Below are positions 51,127 through 61,433 of a stretch of DNA of 64,000 nucleotides, piece after piece. The stretch comes from Pseudomonas baltica (lineage in GTDB: Bacteria > Pseudomonadota > Gammaproteobacteria > Pseudomonadales > Pseudomonadaceae). The notes beneath the pieces are model-generated. The model had not been told where the DNA came from and ran no database searches. It worked only from the letters and a program-made list of their open reading frames with translations. Where the stretch lies: assembly GCF_031880315.1 (NCBI RefSeq), contig NZ_CP134771.1, positions 5,208,501-5,272,500 on the forward strand. The letters run 5' to 3'. The position numbers were made by a program, and so were the translations under genes. The number at the start of each line of letters is the position of its first letter. Position 1 is the first letter of the stretch.

Positions 51127-51998
51127 ATGCTGCCACCCAGCCTCGCCCGGGGCGCGACGAGGCGTACAACTTCGCCTACCTGGACGAACAGACCAAACGC
51201 ATGATCCGGCGCGGCTTGCTCAAGGCCGTGGCGATCCCCGGTTATCAAGTGCCCTTCGGTGGCCGAGAAATGCCCTTGCCCTATGGCTGGGGCACCGGCG
51301 GCATGCAACTGACGGCGGCGATATTGGGGGCCGATGACGTGCTCAAGGTCACCGATCAAGGTGCCGACGACACCACCAACGCCGTGTCGATTCGCCGCTT
51401 CTTTGCCCGCACCGCAGGGGTGGCGACCACCGAGCGCACGGCGCAAGCGACGATCATCCAGACCCGTCACCGCATCCCGGAAATGCCCTTGAGCGCCGAC
51501 CAGATCATGGTCTATCAAGTGCCCAACCCCGAGCCGCTGCGCTTTATCGAACCGCTGGAAACCGAAACCCGGACCATGCACGCGCTCAACGACTACGGAG
51601 TGATGCACGTCAAACTCTATGAGGACATCGCCACTTTCGGCCACATTGCCACCGCCTATGCCTACCCGGTGACGGTGAACGATCGCTATGTGATGGACCC
51701 GTCGCCCATCCCCAAATTCGACAACCCCAAACTGCACATGAGCCCGGCGTTGATGCTGTTTGGCGCCGGCCGCGAGAAGCGCCTGTACGCCGTGCCGCCG
51801 TACACCAAAGTCGCCAGCCTGGACTTTGAAGACCATCCCTTCGAAGTGCAGAAATGGCAACACGACTGCGCCATTTGTGGCAGCCACGAATCGTTCCTCG
51901 ACGAGCTGATTCTCGACGATCAGGGTACTCAGCGTTTCGTCTGCTCGGATACCGATTACTGCGCCCAGCGCGTCAGCCAGGGGAGTGACAGCCAATGA
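51123..51998 (+). CDS. phnJ: C-P lyase, radical SAM subunit PhnJ
   Basis: A 291-residue radical SAM enzyme that cleaves the carbon-phosphorus bond. Cysteines Cys249, Cys252, Cys274 and Cys280 keep the C-x2-C-x21-C-x5-C spacing of the E. coli iron-sulfur site (HDCAICGSHESF ... CSDTDYC). PYGWGTGGMQLT and the long conserved core are intact. ATG 51123 overlaps the phnI stop. Confidence 0.96.
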   Translation: MNAATQPRPGRDEAYNFAYLDEQTKRMIRRGLLKAVAIPGYQVPFGGREMPLPYGWGTGGMQLTAAILGADDVLKVTDQGADDTTNAVSIRRFFARTAGVATTERTAQATIIQTRHRIPEMPLSADQIMVYQVPNPEPLRFIEPLETETRTMHALNDYGVMHVKLYEDIATFGHIATAYAYPVTVNDRYVMDPSPIPKFDNPKLHMSPALMLFGAGREKRLYAVPPYTKVASLDFEDHPFEVQKWQHDCAICGSHESFLDELILDDQGTQRFVCSDTDYCAQRVSQGSDSQ

Positions 51999-52822
51999 TC
52001 GCGGCCCGTGCAATACATCAGATGACAGCCACCGACCGCGCCACCGATCGCGCGCAACCCCTGCTCAAGGTGCGCGGTCTGGGCAAGTTGTATGGCCCGC
52101 AACAGGGCTGTCAGGACGTCACGTTCGAGCTGTATCCGGGCGAGGTGCTGGGCATCGTCGGCGAGTCGGGCTCCGGCAAGTCGACCTTGCTGTCGTTGCT
52201 CAGTGGCCGCTGCCCGCCGGATGCCGGCGTCATCGATTACCGGCGCAGCGATGGCCAATGGCTGGATCTGTACAGCGCCAGTGAGGCCGAGCGGCGCACC
52301 TTGCTGCGCACCGAATGGGGTTTTGTCGAGCAGAACCCCCGTGATGGCCTGCGCATGGCGGTCTCGGCGGGCGCCAACATCGGCGAGCGGCTGATGGCCC
52401 AAGGCGTGCGCAACTATCAAACGCTGCGTGCTGCGGGGCTGGATTGGCTGAACCAGGTCGAGATCGACCCCGCGCGGATCGATGATCTGCCACGGAGCTT
52501 TTCCGGCGGCATGCAACAGCGTTTGCAGGTGGCGCGCAACCTGGTGTCCGGGCCGCGTCTGGTGTTCATGGACGAGCCGACGGGTGGCCTGGATGTGTCG
52601 GTGCAGGCGCGCCTGCTCGATCTGATGCGCGGCCTGGTGCGCGAGCTGGACCTGGCCGTGGTGATCGTCACTCACGACCTGGCCGTGGCGCGGCTGCTGG
52701 CGGATCGGCTGATGGTGATGCGTCGCTCGCGCGTCGTCGAGACCGGGCTGACCGATCAGATCCTCGACGACCCGCAACACCCTTATTCGCAGCTGCTGGT
52801 GGCCTCGGTCCTGCAACCCTGA
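51995..52822 (+). CDS. phnK: C-P lyase-associated ABC-type ATPase PhnK
   Basis: A 275-residue ABC-type ATPase that binds the PhnGHIJ core rather than a membrane permease. Walker [13 protein letters not shown], signature [15 protein letters not shown], Walker [14 protein letters not shown], and the switch [14 protein letters not shown] are intact. ATG 51995 overlaps the phnJ stop; an ATG at 52022 is possible. Confidence 0.94.
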   Translation: MIAARAIHQMTATDRATDRAQPLLKVRGLGKLYGPQQGCQDVTFELYPGEVLGIVGESGSGKSTLLSLLSGRCPPDAGVIDYRRSDGQWLDLYSASEAERRTLLRTEWGFVEQNPRDGLRMAVSAGANIGERLMAQGVRNYQTLRAAGLDWLNQVEIDPARIDDLPRSFSGGMQQRLQVARNLVSGPRLVFMDEPTGGLDVSVQARLLDLMRGLVRELDLAVVIVTHDLAVARLLADRLMVMRRSRVVETGLTDQILDDPQHPYSQLLVASVLQP

Positions 52823-52844
52823 TCCGCTCATTGGAGTGCCTTTC

Positions 52845-53561
52845 ATGAACACGCTGATCGAGGTCCGTGACCTCTCGAAAACCTTCACCTTGCACCCGCA
52901 GAACGGCGTGGTGCTCAGGGTGTTGCGCGGCCTGAACTTCTCGGTGCGCGAGGGCGAATGCCTGGTGTTGCAGGGGCAGTCCGGCGCCGGCAAAAGCACG
53001 CTGCTGCGCACGCTGTACGGCAACTATCTGCCCGCAGGCGGCAGCATTCGCATCCAGCACCAAGGCCAATGGCTCGAACTGGTGGGCGCCGAGCCCCGGC
53101 AAGTGCTGGCGGTGCGGCAGCAGACACTGGGCTATGTCAGCCAGTTCTTGCGAGTGATCCCACGGGTCTCGACCTTGGATGTGGTCATGGAACCGGCGCT
53201 GGCTCGCGGCGTACATCGTGCCGATGCCATGGCCCGTGCCGAGCACCTGCTGGCACGCCTGAATATCCCGCAGCGCTTGTGGCAATTGGCGCCGGGGACC
53301 TTTTCGGGTGGCGAGCAACAACGCGTCAATATCGCCCGGGGCTTCATGGTGCCATGGCCGCTGATGTTGCTCGATGAACCCACCGCCTCGCTGGACGATG
53401 GCAACCGCCAGGTGGTGCTGGCGCTGATCAATGAAGCCAAGGCCGCCGGCGCTGCGGTGATCGGTATTTTCCACGACCGCCAGGCCCGCGAAACGGTAGG
53501 CGACCGGCATCTGGACATGACCCCGGCGCAGTTGACTGCCAAGGAGTTGCTCGAATGCTGA
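52845..53561 (+). CDS. phnL: C-P lyase-associated ABC-type ATPase PhnL
   Basis: A 238-residue second ABC-type ATPase of the C-P lyase machinery. Walker [15 protein letters not shown], signature [15 protein letters not shown] and Walker [13 protein letters not shown] are present. ATG 52845 is used, with GGAG nine bases upstream. It overlaps phnM by seven bases. Confidence 0.94.
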   Translation: MNTLIEVRDLSKTFTLHPQNGVVLRVLRGLNFSVREGECLVLQGQSGAGKSTLLRTLYGNYLPAGGSIRIQHQGQWLELVGAEPRQVLAVRQQTLGYVSQFLRVIPRVSTLDVVMEPALARGVHRADAMARAEHLLARLNIPQRLWQLAPGTFSGGEQQRVNIARGFMVPWPLMLLDEPTASLDDGNRQVVLALINEAKAAGAAVIGIFHDRQARETVGDRHLDMTPAQLTAKELLEC

Positions 53562-54711
53562 ACGAACAGATTCTCACCAATGCGCGCATCGTTACCGCTG
53601 ATCGGGTGTTCAACGGCACGGTGGTGCTGCGTGATGGCCTGATCAGTGAAGTCGACACCCGCCGCAGTCGCCTGCCCGGTGCGCAGGACCTCAACAACGA
53701 TTATCTGCTGCCCGGACTGGTGGAATTGCACACCGACAACCTGGAAAAACACCTGAGCCCGCGTCCTGGCGTGGACTGGCCTTCGGCGTCGGCGGTGATG
53801 AGCCACGACGCGCAGATCATCGCGGCCGGCATCACCACGGTGTTCGACGCGCTGTCCATCGGCGACGTCAACCCGAAGGGCAAGCGCATGCAGCAACTGC
53901 CGAGCATGGTCGAGGCCATCGCCGTGGCCAATGCGGCGGACATGACCCGCGCCGAGCATCGTCTGCATCTGCGCTGTGAAGTCTGCCATCCGGACACCCT
54001 CAGCGTGTTTCGCGATCTGGTGGAACAGCCATTGGTGCAGTTGGTGTCGGTGATGGACCATTCGCCGGGTCAACGTCAATTCGCGTTGGAGTCCAAATAC
54101 CGCGAGTACTACATGGGCAAGTACCACATGAGCGGCGAGCAGATGGACGACTTTATCGTCGAGCAAGTGGCCAACTCCAAGACCTACAGCGACCGTTATC
54201 GTCGAGCCATTGTCGACATCTGCCTGGCGCGTGGGCTGTCGGTGGCCAGTCATGATGATGCGACGCTCGAGCATGTCGAGGAATCGGCCGGGTATGGCAT
54301 GTCCATCGCCGAGTTCCCGACCACGCTGGAGGCCGCACAGGGCTGTCGACGTTTGGGCATGAGCGTGTTGATGGGCGCGCCGAATATCGTGCGCGGCGGC
54401 TCGCATTCAGGCAACATCGCGGCGGCCAGTCTGGCCCGGGAAGGGCTGCTGGATATTCTGTCGAGCGACTATTATCCGGCGAGCCTGTTGCAGGCGGCGT
54501 TCACCCTGGCGGCGCAACTCGAAGACGATGGCCAGGGCGCAGGTTTGGCGCGGGCGGTGGCGACGGTCAGCGGCGCCCCGGCCAAGGCTGCGGGGCTCAA
54601 TGATCGCGGCGAAATCCGCGTCGGTCAGCGCGCCGATCTGATCCACGCTCGGGCCCACGGCACGCTGCCAGTGGTGCAACAGGTCTGGCGGCAAGCGAAG
54701 AGGGTGTTCTG

Positions 54712-54712
<1 letters not shown>
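53555..54712 (+). CDS. phnM: RPnTP hydrolase PhnM
   Basis: A 385-residue amidohydrolase-fold enzyme that removes pyrophosphate from the phosphonate-ribose triphosphate intermediate. Metal ligands are visible in [31 protein letters not shown] and [11 protein letters not shown], and the late [14 protein letters not shown]. Stop overlaps phnN by one base. Confidence 0.95.
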
Positions 54713-55286
<574 letters not shown>

Positions 55287-55296
<10 letters not shown>

Positions 55297-56036
55297 CGTT
55301 GCTCGGCACCGGCGATGCCCGGCAGGTACCGGTGTATGGCTGCCAGTGCCAGGCTTGTCGGGCGGCGCGCGATGATGGGCGTTGGCGGCGGTTGCCATGC
55401 TGTGCATGGGTGGAGTGTGGGGATCAACGCTGGCTGATCGACAGCGGCCTGACCGATCTCACTGAACGCTTTGCGCCGCGCAGCCTGAGCGGCATTCTGC
55501 AGACCCACTATCACGCCGATCATGCCCAGGGCTTGCTGCATCTGCGCTGGGGCCAAGGGCTGGTGATCCCCGTGCACGGGCCGGTGGATTCCGAGGGCCT
55601 GGCGGATTTGTACAAACATCCGGGGATTCTGGATTTCAGCCAGCCGTTTTCGGCGTTTGAGACACGTCAGTTCGGCGATTTGCGCGTTACCGCATTGCCG
55701 CTGGTGCATTCCAGGCCAACGCTGGGCTATTTGCTGGAGGGGGGTGGGCGCTGTATTGCTTACCTGACGGACACCGTCGGTCTGCCTGAGGAGACCACGG
55801 ATTTATTGCGCAGGAGCACGTTGGATTTACTGGTTCTCGATTGCTCGATGCCGCCCCAGGCGCAGGCGCCGCGAAACCACAATGACCTCAATCTGGCGTT
55901 GCAGATCATTGCAGCGTTGCAACCACGTCAGGCCGTGTTGACCCATGTCGGGCACACGCTGGATGCGTGGTTGCTGCACGAGCCTCGGGAGCTGCCAGCC
56001 CACGTCACTATCGCCCGGGATGGGATGGTGCTGTAG
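55287..56036 (+). CDS. phnP: phosphoribosyl cyclic phosphodiesterase PhnP
   Basis: A 249-residue metallo-beta-lactamase-fold enzyme that opens the 1,2-cyclic phosphate product of C-P cleavage. A zinc Cys cluster is present at YGCQCQACRAARD (residues 13-25), and the active-site motif is QTHYHADHAQGLLHLRWG. A late NHNDLNLALQIIAALQPRQA and VLTHVGHTLD complete the site. Last gene of the phn operon. Confidence 0.94.
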
Positions 56037-56054
56037 GCCGACACTTGGGCTGAA

Positions 56055-56303
56055 TCAGCGACGCAGCAAACGGCCGATCACCAAGGCTACTGCGGCGCTG
56101 ATAGCCAAGGCTGCAACCGGTTTTTCCTTGACGAAGGTCGACACGCTGTCCAGCGCATCACCGTAGGTCTTGGTCAGTTGCCCGGATACTTCGTGACCCG
56201 CACCCTCGGCCTCAAGCTTCGAATCGCCAAACAGCTTGCCTACCGCACCTTGAGCCTTGCCGGCGACTTTCTCTGCAATGCCTTCGATCTGTTCGTTTTT
56301 CAT
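56055..56303 (-). CDS. CsbD-like stress protein with C-terminal membrane helix
   Basis: An 82-residue protein. Residues 3-58 match the CsbD family (EQIEGIAEKVAGKAQGAVGK). The C-terminal 20 residues (PVAALAISAAVALVIGRLLRR) form a membrane anchor, as in related YjbJ/DUF883-like proteins. CsbD proteins accumulate under general stress; the biochemical role is unknown. Convergent with phnP. Confidence 0.85.
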   Translation of the reverse strand: MKNEQIEGIAEKVAGKAQGAVGKLFGDSKLEAEGAGHEVSGQLTKTYGDALDSVSTFVKEKPVAALAISAAVALVIGRLLRR

Positions 56304-56516
56304 GGTTAGGGCCTATCGGGTCTGATCATGGAATGAAGTGCAAGACGAAAGCTTGCGTCACAGGATTAGGGCGGTTGGGCGAGGGGTTAGTTCCATTCGT
56401 GGCCATCGCACTGCTCAATCATTTCCAAACCCCATCACAGCTATCACCCCCGACATCTGTTCCGGCCACTCCCCAACGCTCAACCTGTCCCTGAACCCAA
56501 CCAGGAGCACGCCGCC

Positions 56517-57074
56517 ATGTTCGCCATGCAATATAGCCATCGCCTGCCTGCCGACTACGATCTGCAGATCATCCGCCAACGCGCTGCCGAGCGGGGCCCG
56601 TTGTGGGATACCACCCCAGGTTTGCTGTTCAAGGCCTTCGTCTTGCAGCAGGCCGGTCGCCACGGTGCGACCGGCAATGTGTATGGGTCTGTGTACCTCT
56701 GGGCCGACCCGGCGGCGGCTGTGCAATTCATCGCCAGCGAGCGCTTCGACAGTGTCATCCGTTCGTTCGGCCGCCCGCCCATCGAGACCTGGTTGCCAGT
56801 CCAGGCGCTGCGTGGCCCGGCTCGACAGGCGCTGACGCTGTACCGCGATGAACAGAACGTGGCGGTCGACCCTGCCGATCCTGCAGGCGACCTGGAGCGC
56901 AATCACGCCATCGCCGCGCAGCCCGACACCGTCGCGGTATGGACCGTGCTCGACCTGCACGGCTGGCGCCGGGTGCGCTTCACCCTGTCGGCGGCCGAGC
57001 CGGATACACGCGCTGCCCAGCAGGTTTACCACGTGCTGCATCTCGCTGCGCCCGGCCTGGCAGCGCTGGGCTGA
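56517..57074 (+). CDS. DUF4865 family protein
   Basis: A 185-residue protein of the DUF4865 family (AMQYSHRLPADYDLQIIRQR; TTPGLLFKAFVLQQAG), an alpha/beta barrel-like fold often encoded next to a LysR regulator, as here. The start may be ATG 56517 or 56523. Substrate unknown; such pairs are thought to deal with small reactive molecules. Convergent with the LysR gene. Confidence 0.82.
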   Translation: MFAMQYSHRLPADYDLQIIRQRAAERGPLWDTTPGLLFKAFVLQQAGRHGATGNVYGSVYLWADPAAAVQFIASERFDSVIRSFGRPPIETWLPVQALRGPARQALTLYRDEQNVAVDPADPAGDLERNHAIAAQPDTVAVWTVLDLHGWRRVRFTLSAAEPDTRAAQQVYHVLHLAAPGLAALG

Positions 57075-57164
57075 GGGCGCGCTACCGCGACTGGGTGTGG
57101 CTGCATTTGGCCGAGGTGCTGGCTGGCGCGGCGGGCGTCGCCGCGTTGACCCTGGTGGCGGCAG

Positions 57165-58016
57165 TTATTGCGCGCTGGCTTTGAGCGCCGCGGTGAGGCT
57201 GCGCAGCGCCTGGCGCAACTGGACGTCGGAACTGTTGGCATAGAGCACCGCATCCCTTGCCGGCAGCGGCGGCAAACCTAATGTGCGCGTCACGTCCAGG
57301 GTGCCTGCCGGGGCGATGCGCAAGGGCAGGGCGGCCACTGCGAGCCCGGCCAACACGGCCGCGCCAACCGTCGCGTTGCCTGCACCGACGAACGCCTCCT
57401 GCCACGCCACACCCGCGCGATCCAATGCCTCGATCGCCATACTGCGCACACCGCAGGGCGGCGCCTGGGTCGCCAGTGGCAGCGGTTGTCCGGGGGCGAA
57501 GCTGAAGTCGCGGCTGGTCATCCAGCCGAAGCGCTCGCAGAGGATCACCTCGCCATCCTGGCGGCGGTTGTCATGCTGCAAGACCACGGCGGCGTCCAGT
57601 TGCCGATCGTCGAACTGCTGCAGGGCATCGCGCGAAGTGCTGACATGGATCTCGAACACCGTCAGCGGCTGCGTGTCTTTCAATTGCCTGAGCAAAAGGG
57701 GCAGCTCGGCACCGACCAGATGGTGGCTGATGCCGACCTTGAGCCGCTGGGCGGGCGCACCGAACGACCCCATCGCCTGCTGATGCGCCGCCAGCAGGTG
57801 CCGCGCGGCGCCGAGAAACGCCCCGCCTTGCACCGACAGCCGCACCCGCCTGGGTGTACGTTCGAGCAGGCGCTGGCCAAGGCCGGCCTCGAGCCGTTTG
57901 ATCTTCAGGCTGATAGCCGATTGGGTGGTGTCCAGCGCTTCGGCCGCGCGCGTGAAACTCTTGAAATCGGCGACCATGACAAAGGCCTCAACTGCTTCCA
58001 CGTCCAGTGCTTTCAT
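57165..58016 (-). CDS. LysR-family transcriptional regulator
   Basis: A 283-residue regulator. N-terminal winged helix (FTRAAEALDTTQSAISLKIK, residues 21-40) followed by a periplasmic-binding-like effector domain. It lies next to and convergent with the DUF4865 gene, suggesting it controls that gene. The inducer is not known. Confidence 0.9.
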   Translation of the reverse strand: MKALDVEAVEAFVMVADFKSFTRAAEALDTTQSAISLKIKRLEAGLGQRLLERTPRRVRLSVQGGAFLGAARHLLAAHQQAMGSFGAPAQRLKVGISHHLVGAELPLLLRQLKDTQPLTVFEIHVSTSRDALQQFDDRQLDAAVVLQHDNRRQDGEVILCERFGWMTSRDFSFAPGQPLPLATQAPPCGVRSMAIEALDRAGVAWQEAFVGAGNATVGAAVLAGLAVAALPLRIAPAGTLDVTRTLGLPPLPARDAVLYANSSDVQLRQALRSLTAALKASAQ

Positions 58017-58261
58017 GATCGGGCCATTTTCAATTCGAATGATTGATTGGTTTTAGCAGATGAAATCGCAATGATCGAATAAAGGATGCGGATGGCCGTC
58101 GCGGCCGAGCGTGTGGCGCGAGTAACCGGAGCAGCGAGCTGGCCCTTGGATATCAATTGTTTCAACTCTGTGATTAAAGTTATCGGCACCGTCTACAGAT
58201 ACCTATGGAGATACCCCTCAATCAGTTAGTCCCGCCATTGGCGGTGTCACAAGGAAGTTTT

Positions 58262-59605
58262 ATGAGCACGCGCGACCCTCTGGGCTATTACGCAGTCCTG
58301 GAGTTGCACCACGAGGCCAGTGACGAGCAGATCAAGGCTGCTTACCGGCGCAGAGCGATGGTCCTGCACCCGGACCGTAATCCTGGCAGGGACACCACCG
58401 AGCAATTTCAGGCGCTCAACGAGGCCTTCGAGGCGCTGTCCGATTCAGCGGCTCGAGCAAAGTACGACACCCCTGCAGCGGCCCCGACGGCCCCGGCGCA
58501 ACCACCGCCGGAGCCGATCAAATGCTCCGCGTGCGGCAAAGTCTCGGCGCAGCCACGGGTGGCGGTGTATCGATCGGTCAGAAGCTTTTTGCTGGTGACG
58601 ATACGCAAACCGATCAGCGGGGTGTTTTGCAGTGAGTGCGCCCAGAAGAAGGCGCTGAAAGCTTCGGCCACTACCTGGTTGCTCGGCTGGTGGGGTTTGC
58701 CGTGGGGGCCCGTCTACTCCGTCCAGGCGCTGTTGGACAATATGTTCGGCGGCACCCATCCGCCGCTTGAGAACGCCCGTTTGCTGGCTTATCAGGCCTA
58801 CTGCTTCCATGCCTTGGGTCGGCATGACATCGCCTTCGCCATCGCTGAAGATGGCCTGAAGTTTTGCCGCAAGATCAGACCGACCTCTCGCCAGGCGGCG
58901 CTGGTTATCGAGCGTGACGACCTGGATAGGCGTCTCAAGAGTTTCGTTGCTCAGGAGCGCCCGAACGCCGTTCGCTTGAAAAACTCATGGAAGCTCAACC
59001 GCTTTTTCGCCTTTCACGCTGGCGCGATGGGGCTGGTAGCGGCGGCAATCACCCTGGCGATCGTCAATGCGCCGCTGTACGAGCGAACCTTCCCCAAAGG
59101 GCCTATGCCGTACTCGTCACAAGCGTTGGCGGCGGGAGCGATCACGGCGCCTTCGGCCAGCGTCGCTCGGCAAATGCCACCGCCGCCGGTTTTCGTCCGA
59201 CCCAGGACGGCGCCCAATGGCAAGCCATGGCCGATGGTGGCGGGTTATCTCAACGGCGAGCCACAAACCCGAGCGGGCGGGCATTCGGAGATCACCATCG
59301 ACAACGGCCAGAACGACTCGGATGTGTTCGTCAAACTGGTGTCGCTGTCCGGCAATATCGCTCGCCCGGCGCGGCAGATCTTCATTCCGGCCAACGGCAA
59401 ATTCACCATAAAGAGCATCGAGGCGGGCCGTTACGATGTGAGATATCAGGACCTGAAGACCGGTACCCGTTCTCGATCCGATGGGCTGACACTCTCCGAA
59501 ACGGCGGATGCCCGGGGGATTCGCTACAGCGTCATGACCCTGACGTTGCAAAGAGCCAGGAATGGCAACATGGCGATCCATGATCTTGCCGAGGACGAAT
59601 TCTGA
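58262..59605 (+). CDS. membrane-anchored J-domain protein
   Basis: A 447-residue protein. Residues 5-60 are a DnaJ domain with HPD at 36-38 (MVLHPDRNPG), so it should stimulate a DnaK-type chaperone. A Cys-rich zinc-ribbon-like region follows (IKCSACGK ... FCSECAQKK), then an amphipathic Trp-rich stretch, a TPR-like segment (about 180-240) and a membrane helix at about 265-285 (GAMGLVAAAITLAIVN). The C-terminal 130 residues look like a periplasmic beta domain. ATG 58262 follows AAGGAAG; an upstream ATG at 58205 is less likely. Function unknown. Confidence 0.75.
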   Translation: MSTRDPLGYYAVLELHHEASDEQIKAAYRRRAMVLHPDRNPGRDTTEQFQALNEAFEALSDSAARAKYDTPAAAPTAPAQPPPEPIKCSACGKVSAQPRVAVYRSVRSFLLVTIRKPISGVFCSECAQKKALKASATTWLLGWWGLPWGPVYSVQALLDNMFGGTHPPLENARLLAYQAYCFHALGRHDIAFAIAEDGLKFCRKIRPTSRQAALVIERDDLDRRLKSFVAQERPNAVRLKNSWKLNRFFAFHAGAMGLVAAAITLAIVNAPLYERTFPKGPMPYSSQALAAGAITAPSASVARQMPPPPVFVRPRTAPNGKPWPMVAGYLNGEPQTRAGGHSEITIDNGQNDSDVFVKLVSLSGNIARPARQIFIPANGKFTIKSIEAGRYDVRYQDLKTGTRSRSDGLTLSETADARGIRYSVMTLTLQRARNGNMAIHDLAEDEF

Positions 59606-59614
59606 GCCTGCCGG

Positions 59615-60835
59615 TCACCCGTTATGCTGGGCCTGACTGCCCAGGCCCAGCACGAACGTCAAGGCAATGACCGTTATCAACAGCGCTGTCACACCCAGCC
59701 AGGCGAAATGCGCCCAGGCCACTCCGCCGGCCCAGCCCAGCACCGCGCCGCCGACGTAGAAAGAAATGAAGTACAGCGTCGAGGCCTGGGATTTGCCCGT
59801 GCTCGCCTGCCGGGACACCGAGCCATTGGCGACGGCGTGAGTCGCGAAGTACCCCACGGTGAACAGCACCAGGCCGACGACGACCAGGGGCAGATAGGGC
59901 GGGATCATCAACAGCGCGCCCCCGGCGCACAGCGCCAGTGAACCGATGGTGACGCGTTTGGGGCCATGGCGGTCGGCGAGCTTGCCCGCATAGGTGGACG
60001 CATAAATGCCCGCCAGGTAGGTCAGGAACAACGAACCGGTGACGGTCTGGCTGAGGTCGAACGGAGCCTCGGTGAGGCGAAAGCCGAGAAAGTTGTAGAC
60101 CATCACCAGGCTGCCCATCATCAGGAAGCCGGTGATGTAGGCGCGCTGCAGCGCCCGATTGCGCAGGTGCAGCCGGTAGTTGCCCAGCAGCAGCTTCCAG
60201 TCCGAATGCTGCACCACGAAGTGCCGGGAGCGCGGCAGCAGATAGCTGAACAGCAACGCCGAAGTGACCCCCAGTACGCCGATGGCGACCAGGCTGGCCT
60301 GCCAGCCCCAGGTGTCCGCGACGAAACCCGCCAGTACCCGGCCGGCCATCCCGCCGAACGCTGCGCCGCTGACATACACCCCGGCGGCATAGCCTGAATC
60401 CGAGGAGGCGATCTCTTCAGCGATATAGGCCATGGCGATGGCGGGTACGCCGCTGAAGGCCGCGCCTTGCAGCGCCCGGTAGAACAGGAAGGTGTTCCAC
60501 GAGTCGGCGGTGGCCGAGGCGATGCAGATCACCCCGGAGGTAATCAGCGACGCCACCATGACCGGCTTTCGACCCAGGCGCTCGGAGACCACGCTGGCAA
60601 AGGGCATCAGCAACGCCAGCACGCCGATGTTGATCGACAGCGACAGGCTCGCTTGTGCCGGGCTGATCGAAAAGGCATGGGTGAACAGCGGCATCAGCGG
60701 CTGGACGCAATTCATCAGAGCAAATGTCGACAACCCCGCCAGGGTCATGCAGATCGCTATTGCGCGGAAGGCTGCTGTACCGCGGGCGATCTTGTCGCTG
60801 TGCGTGCTGGAGGCAGATGAGTGCTCGGAAGGCAT
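59615..60835 (-). CDS. MFS transporter
   Basis: A 406-residue, 12-helix major facilitator transporter. The MFS signature between helices 2 and 3 is present (ASVVSERLGRKPVMVASLI). Helix 4-5 carries YRALQGAAFSGVPAIAMAYI. Substrate unknown; similar proteins export drugs or small metabolites. Ends 10 bases from the J-domain gene, convergent. Confidence 0.88.
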   Translation of the reverse strand: MPSEHSSASSTHSDKIARGTAAFRAIAICMTLAGLSTFALMNCVQPLMPLFTHAFSISPAQASLSLSINIGVLALLMPFASVVSERLGRKPVMVASLITSGVICIASATADSWNTFLFYRALQGAAFSGVPAIAMAYIAEEIASSDSGYAAGVYVSGAAFGGMAGRVLAGFVADTWGWQASLVAIGVLGVTSALLFSYLLPRSRHFVVQHSDWKLLLGNYRLHLRNRALQRAYITGFLMMGSLVMVYNFLGFRLTEAPFDLSQTVTGSLFLTYLAGIYASTYAGKLADRHGPKRVTIGSLALCAGGALLMIPPYLPLVVVGLVLFTVGYFATHAVANGSVSRQASTGKSQASTLYFISFYVGGAVLGWAGGVAWAHFAWLGVTALLITVIALTFVLGLGSQAQHNG

Positions 60836-60907
60836 CCTGGGAGGGTTCCATCAGGTATCGGGTCAGGCGGGCATGGTACGCGACGTTCGGTATGGGCCAA
60901 AGGGAAA

Positions 60908-61376
60908 GCGATACTGCTGAACCTCGGGTCCACCCGTTTCTACGATGGCTCTCCCGTGCCCGGAGCTCCGGGGTGGTACGTGGAACAGTACCTGACTTAC
61001 TCCAGGGCCAATCGCTTCAATGACGCCAATGGCGACAAGCTCAACCTGCCCAAACAGCAACTCGAAGTGTTCGCGCCCACGACGCAGATCATTTATGTGC
61101 CCGAAGCGATGAGCAACGACATGACCCTTGGGGCTACGGCGCTGGTAACCTCACTGGTCCATGCCGACGTGGATGATGGCCTGCACAACGCCGCATTGAG
61201 TTCGCGCAACGGCGTCGGCGAAGTGGTCTGCCAGCGGGCGCTTCATGTATTTGTGGAACGCTACCAACCATGATCCACAGCGCAGCTTCGGCGCGGTCTC
61301 CGACACCCAGGCCGGGCAGGCGCTGCACGCCAACTTCACGACTCAGTACGCGATCACCGAACGCTTCAGCATTTAG
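60908..61376 (+). pseudogene. remnant of an SphA-type outer-membrane protein gene
   Basis: Two pieces in different frames match one COG4313/SphA-like protein: GSTRFYDGSPVPGAPGWYVE ... LTYSRANRFNDANGDKLNLP to about 61240, then AVSDTQAGQALHANFTTQYA ending at TAG 61374-61376. The signal peptide region and the middle of the barrel are missing and the frames do not join, so this is a decayed gene. Confidence 0.75.
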
Positions 61377-61433
61377 CGGGGAGCAGCGGATATCGGCTTT
61401 GCGTTTTGCAAATCGACGATCTCTGCGGGCTCG

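Noticed and set aside
57075..57184. Short hydrophobic frame (LAEVLAGAAGVAALTLVAAV) between the DUF4865 and LysR genes
   Set aside because: No start codon with a ribosome site in place and it overlaps the LysR end; not enough to call.
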